DNA from: Actinocorallia sp. API 0066 | GTDB taxonomy: Bacteria; Actinomycetota; Actinomycetes; Streptosporangiales; Streptosporangiaceae | Length of the DNA: 64,000 nucleotides | Direction: 5' to 3' | Assembly (NCBI RefSeq): GCF_020991275.1 | Contig: NZ_JAJLQY010000009.1 | Location: forward strand, 248,001 to 312,000 | In this document: positions 55,166 to 62,785 of the stretch, piece by piece | Layout: each line of letters starts with the position of its first letter | Position numbering within the stretch: the stretch's first letter is position 1 | Made by a program: the position numbers and the translations under genes | The notes under the pieces: generated by a model | Told to the model about the DNA's origin: nothing | Database searches by the model: none | What the model saw: the letters and a program-made list of their open reading frames with translations, nothing else

Positions 55166-55702
55166 TCAGTCCTTGGGCGTGCTGGAGGGCCAGGCGAAGG
55201 TGATCGAGCCGCCTACGGGGAGGTCGTGCCAGCGTCCGGCGAAGGCTTCGAGCGCGGGCAGCACGCGCCGGACGGCGGCCTCGATCTCGGGGTCGGGCGG
55301 GCGCGGCGGGGCCCAGTCCGGGCGGTGCGCGCCCCTGGTCCTGCGCCACGCGAGGTCGACGGCGGTGGCCAGCTCCTCCGAGACGCCCATCTCGTCGCGT
55401 CCCGTGTGGTCCAGTGTCCGCAGCGACGCCTGCTTGCGCTTCTGCCTGCGGACGGCCCGGCGGTGCGCCCTGTGGTCCTGTCCGTCCGAGACGGCCGTCG
55501 GGAGCTCCCCGCCGCCGCGCGCTATCCGCCCGTAGAGATCCCAGGTAAGGCCGAGCTCCGCCTCCACGAGGTAGTGCACGGCGTCGTGGGGGATGTGCTC
55601 GTCGTAGCCCGGGGCCGGGTCCATCCGCTGCGCGGGCCGTCCGGGCGGCTCCGCGATCACCGCGTAGCGCCGCTCTCCGGTGCGTTGGAAGGTCACGTCC
55701 AT
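55166..55702 (-). CDS. Hypothetical protein with acidic/basic linker
   Basis: A 178-aa protein beginning MDVTFQRTGERRYAVIAEPPGRP. It has a region ending PHDAVHYLVEAELGL followed by a highly basic stretch (RAHRRAVRRQKRKQASLRT), and ends VGGSITFAWP. Similar actinobacterial proteins exist as hypotheticals; no domain is named with confidence. ATG at 55702 is chosen over the earlier start because the extension is arginine-rich and lacks a ribosome site. Confidence 0.55.
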   Translation of the reverse strand: MDVTFQRTGERRYAVIAEPPGRPAQRMDPAPGYDEHIPHDAVHYLVEAELGLTWDLYGRIARGGGELPTAVSDGQDHRAHRRAVRRQKRKQASLRTLDHTGRDEMGVSEELATAVDLAWRRTRGAHRPDWAPPRPPDPEIEAAVRRVLPALEAFAGRWHDLPVGGSITFAWPSSTPKD

Positions 55703-55917
55703 CCCTCGACGGTAGAACGGGCGGCGTAGGCGGGTCATCCGATTTTCCGGGCGGCAGGACCGCCGATGTGGGCTCCCTCACTTCTGGCGGTGTTTCCGCA
55801 GGTAGGCGCCATGCGCCGGGAACCGGGCGGGCCACGGACCCCGGATTGGCCGCTGACACGCCCGCCCCCGACGCCGTTGACTGGCTCCACGAGGAGCACG
55901 GAAAGGCTGGCGCGGGC

Positions 55918-57297
55918 ATGGGCGGTTCAGGAGTCGGACGGTTCGGCGGACGGGTGTGGGACGACCTGGGCCTCGCGCCCGGCCTCCTGGACGTGGTGGC
56001 GCCCGCGAAGCCCGTCCCCTATCTGCCGTCCCGCCTCGCCGTCACCGAACTCGCCTGCGACAGCGTCGCCCTCAGCGCGCTCGCCCTGCACCTCGTGTCA
56101 GCCGACCGGGCGGGTACCGAGAGCGTCGCGCCGGTCGGCCTCGACGGCGACAGGATCGCCGCCTCCTTCCAGAGCGACAGGCACCTTCGCATAGCCGGGG
56201 AGAAGCCCGACGTGTGGGCGCCGCTCTCAGGGTTCTGGCGCGCCTCGGACGGCTGGGTGCGGACGCACGCGAACTACCCCCACCACGAGCGGGCCCTACG
56301 CGCCGTCCTCGGGACGTCGGAGGAGACGCCGGGTGAGGAGGTCGTCCGCCTCATCGCCAAGCGGAGTGCCGCGGAGCTTGAGGACAAGGCGGCCGAGGTT
56401 GGCGCGATCCTCGTCGCGGTCCGCAGGGAGGCGACCTGGAGGGCGCACCCGCAAGCGCGCGCGCTCGAAGGCCAGCCCCTGATGCGGGTGAGCACCCGCC
56501 CGGAGGGCGAGCCGCGCGGGTGGACGGAAGGCGATGGACGTCCCCTGGCGGGCGTGCGGGTCCTCGACCTCACGCGGGTCATCGCGGGCCCGGTCGCCGC
56601 GCGCGACCTCGCGTTCGCCGGGGCCGACGTGCTGCGCGTCGATTCGCCCGCGTTGCCCGAGATCCCCTGGCAGCACCTCGACACCGGCCACGGCAAGCGC
56701 ACCACCGTCCTCGACCTGCGGGCCCGCGCCGACCGCGCCACCTTCGACGACCTCCTGGCGCGCGCCGACGTCCTCGTGACCGGCTACCGCCCCGGCTCCC
56801 TCGCCGCCTTCGGCCTGGCCCCCGAGGACGTCCTCGACCGGTTCCCCGGCCTCGTCGTCGGCACCGTCAGCGCGTGGGGCGAGACCGGCCCGTGGGCGTC
56901 CCGGCGCGGCTTCGACAGCATCGTCCAGGCCGCCTCCGGCATCGCCCTCACCGAGAGCCCCGACGGCCACACCCCCGGCGCCCTCCCGGCCCAGGCCCTG
57001 GACCACGCCACCGGCCACTTCCTGGCGGCCGCCCTCACCGCCTCCCTCCTACGCCAGCGCACCGAAGGCGGCTCCCACCACGTCTCCACCTCCCTGGCGC
57101 GCCTGGCCCTCACCCTCCTCACCGCCCCCTCCCACACCGAACCCTCCGCGCCCCCCGCCCGCCCCGCTCCCACCCAGACCGTCACCACCCCGCTGGGCCC
57201 CCTCACCACCGCCACCCCCGCCTTCACCTATGCCAATTCCGCCACCACCTACCCCGCCCCCCACCCCTGGTCCTCCAACCCCGCCACCTGGCCCTGA
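55918..57297 (+). CDS. Class III CoA-transferase (CaiB/BaiF family)
   Basis: A 459-aa transferase moving CoA between acids. RVLDLTRVIAGPVAARDLAFAGADVLRVDSP opens the CaiB fold; FDSIVQAASGIALTESPDG is conserved and the Asp in ALDHATGHFLAAALTASLL corresponds to the catalytic aspartate that forms the mixed anhydride. The N-terminal 200 residues belong to the actinobacterial double-domain form. The start is uncertain; the frame is open from 55768. The last 200 nt of the gene are extremely C-rich. Substrate unknown. Confidence 0.85.
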   Translation: MGGSGVGRFGGRVWDDLGLAPGLLDVVAPAKPVPYLPSRLAVTELACDSVALSALALHLVSADRAGTESVAPVGLDGDRIAASFQSDRHLRIAGEKPDVWAPLSGFWRASDGWVRTHANYPHHERALRAVLGTSEETPGEEVVRLIAKRSAAELEDKAAEVGAILVAVRREATWRAHPQARALEGQPLMRVSTRPEGEPRGWTEGDGRPLAGVRVLDLTRVIAGPVAARDLAFAGADVLRVDSPALPEIPWQHLDTGHGKRTTVLDLRARADRATFDDLLARADVLVTGYRPGSLAAFGLAPEDVLDRFPGLVVGTVSAWGETGPWASRRGFDSIVQAASGIALTESPDGHTPGALPAQALDHATGHFLAAALTASLLRQRTEGGSHHVSTSLARLALTLLTAPSHTEPSAPPARPAPTQTVTTPLGPLTTATPAFTYANSATTYPAPHPWSSNPATWP

Positions 57298-57311
57298 CGG
57301 ACCCGGTGGTG

Positions 57312-58217
57312 TCAGGGGAGGCGGTGGACGACGGCGTGGACTCGGGCCGGGAAGGTGCGGGCGAAGTCGTTGTCCAGTTCCCACTCGATGGTGAGGATCT
57401 CGCGGGCCAGGGCGGCGGCGCCTTCGGGGAGGTCGCGGGCGTTGTTGCGGATGAGGATGTCGGTTCCGGCCAGGACGGAGATGTCGTCGGTGCCGATGAG
57501 GAGGCGTTCGGGCGGGGTGCGGGTGTACTGGCCGACGAGGGCGACCATGCGGTCGAGGCCGCGGACCGTGGGGGCGGCGACGACGACGCGCAGATGGTCG
57601 GGGAGTGTGGCGAAGCGGCGCAACAGGGACGGCGCGGGCATCGCGTTGATCTCGATGACGGCGTCGAAGGAGTCCACGAGCGGCTCCAGGTCCCGCAGGT
57701 GGAAGATCGGGGCGGCGACGGCGTCGTACTCGGCGTCCAGGCGGCGGCCCACGGCGTCGGCGAGGAGGACGGGTTCGACGGCGATGCCGGAGGCGCGCTC
57801 CACGAGCCGGCTCATCCGCTCCAGGTCGCGCGGGTTGCACTCCACGAACGCCACCCGTGGCGCGGGCCGCAGCGAGGACAGCGCTTCGGAGACGACCCGC
57901 TGGATCTCCGCGGAAGACAGGCCCGCCGCCTGCGCGCGCATGACGAGCCCGCGTAGGTCGCGGTCGAACCTCTCAGCCGACAGGACCGTGTTCTCCGGCA
58001 GCGCCAGGACGACGCTGCCCTGGCGCGGGCTCGTCCTGACGAGGCCGTCCCCGGCGAGCCGGTGCAGCGCCCGGTCCACGGTCGACGGGTTCGTGCCGAG
58101 TTCGGCGGCGACCGCCCGGCACGACGGGAGCCGCGCGCCGACGGGGTAGACGCCCGCGGCGATCCGGTCGCGGAGGATGCGGTGGACGTCGTTCAGCGTC
58201 AGCAGGCCGGTGCTCAA
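57312..58217 (-). CDS. GntR-family regulator with unclassified effector domain
   Basis: A 301-aa protein. The N-terminal winged helix has IAAGVYPVGARLPSCRAVAAELGTNPSTVDRALHRLAGDGLVR. The C-terminal 200 residues (PRVAFVECNPRDLERMSRLVERASGIAVEPVLLAD ... VVVAAPTVRGLDRMVALVGQ ... VLAGTDILIRNNARDLPEG) are alpha/beta and do not look like FadR or UTRA domains; they resemble a periplasmic-binding or LacI-like fold. TTG at 58217 overlaps the methyltransferase stop by 4 nt, so the two are coupled. Confidence 0.75.
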   Translation of the reverse strand: MSTGLLTLNDVHRILRDRIAAGVYPVGARLPSCRAVAAELGTNPSTVDRALHRLAGDGLVRTSPRQGSVVLALPENTVLSAERFDRDLRGLVMRAQAAGLSSAEIQRVVSEALSSLRPAPRVAFVECNPRDLERMSRLVERASGIAVEPVLLADAVGRRLDAEYDAVAAPIFHLRDLEPLVDSFDAVIEINAMPAPSLLRRFATLPDHLRVVVAAPTVRGLDRMVALVGQYTRTPPERLLIGTDDISVLAGTDILIRNNARDLPEGAAALAREILTIEWELDNDFARTFPARVHAVVHRLP

Positions 58218-59167
58218 GCGGTCTCCCCGATCAGGACGACGACCGGACGAGGATAGGCCGCCTCGCGCACCTCCGGCAGCCCGGACAAATGGAGCAAATC
58301 CTCCAGTTCATTGACTTTTCTGGCTTTTCCTGGCGTTTCTATACGCATCATGAGATCGAACAGCGGCCCCATCGTGCCCGGAGCGTCGCTGGGGATCTCC
58401 ACGACGACCACCGCGCCGCCCGGCGCCAGGGCCCGCCGCGCCTCGGCCAGCACCCGCGCGCACTGCGCGTCGGTCAGGTCGTGCAGCAGATGCGACAACA
58501 GCACGGTGTCCACCGAGCCCGGGGCCGCGCCGCACGCCGCGACCTCCAGCACGTCCGCCTCGACGACCCGCACCGTCGGCGGGACGCAGGTGCGCGCCCA
58601 CGCCGCGACCTCGGGCAGGTCAACGAGCGTCACGTCCGCGCCCGCCGCCGCGAGCGGGACCGCGTAGGAGCCGAGCGCGCCGCCGACGTCGAGGACCCTG
58701 CGGCCCGGCGCGAACTCCGGCAGCGCCGTCAGGTCGGGGCCGGTCTCGCGGGCGAGGACCACCAGCGCGGCGAGGAAGTTCCGCGCGACCTCGGGCTCGT
58801 CGCGCAGCCGGTCTCGCCAGGGCGCGAGCCGGGGCGCGCCGGTGCGGACGGTGGCGTCGAGGTCGGTCCAGACGGCGGCGAAGAACGCCTCCTTCCGGAC
58901 CAGCGGTTCGAGGTCGCCGCCGCGCCGCAGCCGCTCGGCCAGCGGCGTCAGCGCGTACCCGTCGCGCCCGACCAGTCCGAGCTCCGCGAGCGCCGCGAGC
59001 AGCGCCCCGGTCGGCCCCGCCGCCAGCCCGGCCACCGCCGCGACCTCGTCCGCCGTCCGCGCGCCCGCCGCGAGCGCGTCGAACACGCCCACCCGACACG
59101 CGGCCGCGACGGCCGCCGCCGACTGGTACCCGGTCAACACGTCGATCAACTCAAAACCGGTCTTCAT
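58214..59167 (-). CDS. SAM-dependent O-methyltransferase (dimerisation-domain type)
   Basis: A 317-aa enzyme. A winged-helix dimerisation domain (TGYQSAAAVAAACRVGVFDALAAGARTADEVA) precedes a class I fold with motif I VLDVGGALGSYAVPLAAAGADVTLVDLPEV, LLSHLLHDLTDAQCARVLAEARRAL and GGAVVVVEIPSDAPG. This is the plant-COMT-like family common in antibiotic pathways. ATG at 59167 has GGGAGTACGG upstream. It leads the coupled methyltransferase-GntR pair; the substrate is unknown. Confidence 0.88.
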   Translation of the reverse strand: MKTGFELIDVLTGYQSAAAVAAACRVGVFDALAAGARTADEVAAVAGLAAGPTGALLAALAELGLVGRDGYALTPLAERLRRGGDLEPLVRKEAFFAAVWTDLDATVRTGAPRLAPWRDRLRDEPEVARNFLAALVVLARETGPDLTALPEFAPGRRVLDVGGALGSYAVPLAAAGADVTLVDLPEVAAWARTCVPPTVRVVEADVLEVAACGAAPGSVDTVLLSHLLHDLTDAQCARVLAEARRALAPGGAVVVVEIPSDAPGTMGPLFDLMMRIETPGKARKVNELEDLLHLSGLPEVREAAYPRPVVVLIGETA

Positions 59168-59744
59168 TCCGTACTCCCAGTGTTCTGTCAGACCCCCTCG
59201 GTAACGTCCACGGCAACACCGATCGGCACCACCGAACCGAGGGAGAATCCCGATGCCGAACCCGCAGAACCCCCCGGGCCCCGCCCGAGCCATCGCCGCT
59301 CCCCACCCCCGCCCGCCCCGCACCACGGCCGTCCGGTCCCGAGCCCGCGCCGCGCCGACAACGGACCCGCCGCGCCCGCGCGGCACGCCGACCGTCACCC
59401 CGCCAGACGCCCGCGCCGCGCCGACGGCGGACACGCCCCACGCCGGACCCACGGCGACGGTCGGCCCGCCGAACGCCCGCGCTGTTTTGACCGTCGGCTC
59501 GCGAGACGAACGAGCTGAGGGGCAGGCAGATCCGTGCCGCGTTGGGGTCGTGGTGCTGGGGCGCTTGGTGAGGGCCTGGGTTGGGCTGAGGGGTGGCTTG
59601 TCGCGGTGGATCCGCGCGGTGAGTGACGTGGGCGGGCGGTGGCGCGGAGGTGTTGGGCAGATGGCGGGTGCGGCATGCGTTGGTGAGGCGGCTGGGCTGT
59701 CGAGGGTGCGCGCTGGTTTGGGGAGGGTGTTGGGCATGGGCGGG
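59168..59744. other. Gene-poor GC-rich gap
   Basis: A 577-nt stretch. On the plus strand an ATG at 59253 has GGGAG upstream, but the frame runs on for 1200 codons antisense to known genes and its product is low-complexity Pro/Arg/Ala. At about 59340-59500 short imperfect units (GACGCCCGCGC, CGCCGAC, ACGGC) recur. Left of this lie the methyltransferase promoter and TGTTCTGTCA; nothing else is recognised. Confidence 0.4.
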
Positions 59745-61274
59745 TCAGGGGGTGCGGAGGGCGCGGTAGGCGCGGAGGGCGGACGGGAGGGAGGAGAGCT
59801 CGGTGAGGAGGCGGGAGCGGAGGGACGGGGATCGAGGGGTGCGGGTGTCGGTGAGGAGGGCGTTCGCGGCGGTGCGGGCGGAGACGCCGGAGAGGCCGCC
59901 GCCCGGGTGGGTGCCCGCGCCGGCGAGGTAGAGGCCGGGAAGCGGGGTGCGGGGGACGGGCAGGCCGGGAGGCCGCCAGCCGAGGAGTTGGTCGATCGTG
60001 AGGTCGAGGTGGTTGGGGTTGCCGTCGCCGTGCAGGCGGGCGGCCCAGGAGGCGGGGCCCGTGACCGTGACGCGTCCCGTGGCGAGGTCGGCGCCGAGGA
60101 TCCGGCCCGCGCCGCGCAGGACACGGTCGGCGGCCTCCTCCTCCAGGGCGGGGGTCCACGGGCCGTCGGCGCGGCGCAGCGGCACGACGGAGGAGAGCCA
60201 CACGCCCGTCCCGGCCCCGGCGACCATCGCCCACGGGGAGGCGGGCAGCCGTCCCGCGAGCACGTCGCCGAAGCCGCGGCGCAGGTCGTCGAGCCCGTCC
60301 TGGACGAAGCAGACCGGCCCCGTCGCGCCCCGGCACGGCTCGGGCACGGGCACCCCGGTGACGGAGACCGTCAGCTCGCAGACGTTCAGCCTGCCGGAGG
60401 AGACGTGCGCGGCGGCACGGGCCAGCGCGGGCGGCGGATCGGCCAGCAGCGCCGTGGTCCGGCGCACGTCGAGCGTCGAGAGCACCCGGTCGGAGGTAAG
60501 CCGTTCGCCGCCGTCCAGGGTGACGGTGTAGCCCGACGCCGTCCGGGAGATCCGGGTCACATGGGCGCCGGTGCGCAGGGTGCCGCCCGCCGCCTCCAGG
60601 GCCGCGGTCAGCGCGGTGACGAGGGCACCGGAGCCACCTTCGGGGCGGACGGCGGGCGCCCCGTGCGCGGCGGGCAGCAGCAGCGCGAGCATGCCGGAGC
60701 CCGGCGCCCAGGGCGGGATCTGCCCGTGCGCGGCGTACAGGGCGAGCGCCGCCCTGGTGTGCGGGTCGGTGAGCGAGCGTTCCAGGACGGCTTCGGCGGG
60801 CGAAAGCAGCATCCGGAAGGTGTCGTCGCCTCCAGGCAGGTCGCGCAGGGCGGCGGCCAGCGCGGTGGGCGTGGGGGCGGTCGGGAAGGAGTCCAGGACG
60901 CCGAAGAACGCCCCGGCCCGGCGCGTGAGCGCCAGGTACGCCCGCTCGTCCGCGCCCAGCGCCGCCGCGGTGCGTTCCGCCGACACCTCGAACGCGCGGG
61001 TCGTCCCGTCGCCGAAGACCGTCGTGGCGAGCCTGTCGCGCTCGACGTAGCGGAGGCCGAACTCCGCGAGGCCCAGATCGTCGGCGACGGCCCTGACCCC
61101 GCCGTGGTCGACGGCGCCGCGCTCGACCACCGAGCCGTCCGGGAGGGTCTGCGTCCACACGCAGCCGCCCGGCGTCTCGGCGGCCTCCAACACCGTGACC
61201 TCCACGCCGCCCCGCGCGAGGTACACCCCGGCGACGAGCCCGTTGTGCCCGCCGCCCACAACGAGCGCCCTCAC
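59745..61274 (-). CDS. Phytoene-desaturase-like NAD(P)/FAD oxidoreductase
   Basis: A 509-aa flavoenzyme. The Rossmann start is RALVVGGGHNGLVAGVYLARGGVEVTVLEAAETPGG and the C-terminal FAD motif is LPGLYLAGAGTHPGGGLSGVSARTAA, the layout of the CrtI/CrtO group. No other carotenoid gene is present and the partners are an aminotransferase and an amidohydrolase, so a non-carotenoid substrate is likely. GTG at 61274 overlaps the amidohydrolase stop (GTGA). It is the last gene of the coupled trio. Confidence 0.85.
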   Translation of the reverse strand: MRALVVGGGHNGLVAGVYLARGGVEVTVLEAAETPGGCVWTQTLPDGSVVERGAVDHGGVRAVADDLGLAEFGLRYVERDRLATTVFGDGTTRAFEVSAERTAAALGADERAYLALTRRAGAFFGVLDSFPTAPTPTALAAALRDLPGGDDTFRMLLSPAEAVLERSLTDPHTRAALALYAAHGQIPPWAPGSGMLALLLPAAHGAPAVRPEGGSGALVTALTAALEAAGGTLRTGAHVTRISRTASGYTVTLDGGERLTSDRVLSTLDVRRTTALLADPPPALARAAAHVSSGRLNVCELTVSVTGVPVPEPCRGATGPVCFVQDGLDDLRRGFGDVLAGRLPASPWAMVAGAGTGVWLSSVVPLRRADGPWTPALEEEAADRVLRGAGRILGADLATGRVTVTGPASWAARLHGDGNPNHLDLTIDQLLGWRPPGLPVPRTPLPGLYLAGAGTHPGGGLSGVSARTAANALLTDTRTPRSPSLRSRLLTELSSLPSALRAYRALRTP

Positions 61275-62785
61275 CGGGCACCCCCCAGCCGCGAGAAGCC
61301 CGCGCCCGCCAGGCCCGAACGCTCGGCGAGCCCCCGCACGAGCGGACGGCACCGCGCGATCTGGTCGGCCTCGTCCACGGTGCGGCACACGTGGTCGGCG
61401 ACGACCCTGCGGCCGTCCACCCACACGTCGCGGACGGCGCGCGGCGACGCCCCGTACACGAGCTGCCCGCACGGATCGTGCAGGACCGAGACACAGACGG
61501 AGTCCTGGAGCAGCACCAGGTCGGCCCGCTTGCCGGGCTCCAGGCTGCCCACGAGGTGGTCGAGACCCAGCGCGCGGGCGCCGTCGAGCGTCGCCATGCG
61601 CAGCACCGTCGCCGCGTCGATGACGGACGGGTCGAGCGCGGCGACCTTCTGCAGCAGCGCGGCGGTCTTGACGGCCTGGAGCATGTCCTGGCCGTCGTTG
61701 GAGGCAGCCCCGTCGGTGCCGATGCCCACCGCGACGCCCGCCGCGCGCAGCCGGGGCACCGGGCAGACGCCGGAGCCGAGGATCATGTTCGCGACCGGAT
61801 TGTGCGCGATCGCGACACCGTGCCCGGCGAGGATCTCGACGTCGGCCTCGGTCACCCACACGCCGTGCCCCGCGATCAGGGGCCGCTCGAACAGGCCGAG
61901 CGCGAGCGCGTGCGGGATCGTCCTGCGGCCCCAGCGCTGGGCGGCGGCCACGAGTTCCTCGCGTACCTCGGCCAGATGGGTGTGGACGGCCCAGCCATGG
62001 GCGCGGCAGGCATCCACGCCTGCTTCCAGGAGCGCGTCGCTCTGCCCGAGGAGGGTGCCTATCCCGTATCGGAAGGAGACGAGTTCGCTTTCGGCCGCCG
62101 CCTTGGCCAGTTCGTCCTGCTCGGCCATGACGCGCGCCACGTCCGCCCAGGGCGCGGCGTCCGGAGCGGCGACGTCCTCGGCCCCGAAGGAGACGACGCC
62201 GCGTAGGCCCGCCTCGTCAAGGCCCGCGACGACCCCGACGCTCGCGGGTTCCTCCGGGTTGCAGTGCACGAACATGTCGTTGACCGTCGTCACCCCCGAA
62301 AGGAGCATCTCCACGGCCCGCAGTCTGGTGCCCTCCCGCGCGTCCGCGCGGGTGAGCGCCGCGCCCAGGGGCCCGACGATCCGCTCGCCCCACTCGAACA
62401 GGGTCAGCTCCGAGCCCATCCCTGTCGCCAGCGCCTCCGAGAGGTGCGTGTGCGTGTTGACGAACCCGGGGATGAGCAGCCCCGTCCCGTCCCCTTCGAC
62501 CGGAACGTCCGGCAACGCTCGTCGCAGGTCGGCGTACGGCCCGACCGCGACGATCTCCCCGTCGCGGACGTGCACCGCGCCGTCCTCGACCTCACCGGCG
62601 GGCCCGACCGTGAGCACCCACGCGGCCCGGACGAGCACCTCCTCGCGGCCCGGCAGCCCGGTGCGCTCGGCGGCGCGGCTTGCCGGGCGGGGCCCGCCCG
62701 TCGGTACCGTCTCAGCCGGTCCGTGGCCCCGTGGCGCGCGGGGTCCGCCGGTGGCCGTGGCGGCGCGCGGGTCCGGGGCGGTCAT
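61271..62785 (-). CDS. Amidohydrolase (TrzN/AtzA/SAH-deaminase type)
   Basis: A 504-aa metal-dependent hydrolase. The first metal His pair is in LIPGFVNTHTHLSEALATG (about residue 110), then the HTHLAEVREE and HGVWVTEAD motifs and the Asp in GIGTDGAASN. The family deaminates or dechlorinates heterocycles. The first 40 residues (RAATATGGPRAPRGHGPAE) are Pro/Gly-rich and extra. ATG at 62785 overlaps the aminotransferase stop (ATGA). It sits in the middle of a coupled aminotransferase-hydrolase-oxidoreductase operon. Confidence 0.87.
   Translation of the reverse strand: MTAPDPRAATATGGPRAPRGHGPAETVPTGGPRPASRAAERTGLPGREEVLVRAAWVLTVGPAGEVEDGAVHVRDGEIVAVGPYADLRRALPDVPVEGDGTGLLIPGFVNTHTHLSEALATGMGSELTLFEWGERIVGPLGAALTRADAREGTRLRAVEMLLSGVTTVNDMFVHCNPEEPASVGVVAGLDEAGLRGVVSFGAEDVAAPDAAPWADVARVMAEQDELAKAAAESELVSFRYGIGTLLGQSDALLEAGVDACRAHGWAVHTHLAEVREELVAAAQRWGRRTIPHALALGLFERPLIAGHGVWVTEADVEILAGHGVAIAHNPVANMILGSGVCPVPRLRAAGVAVGIGTDGAASNDGQDMLQAVKTAALLQKVAALDPSVIDAATVLRMATLDGARALGLDHLVGSLEPGKRADLVLLQDSVCVSVLHDPCGQLVYGASPRAVRDVWVDGRRVVADHVCRTVDEADQIARCRPLVRGLAERSGLAGAGFSRLGGAR

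Noticed and set aside
59745-61274. A carotenoid biosynthesis cluster
   Set aside because: Only a CrtI-like flavoenzyme is present; no phytoene synthase, GGPP synthase or cyclase accompanies it.
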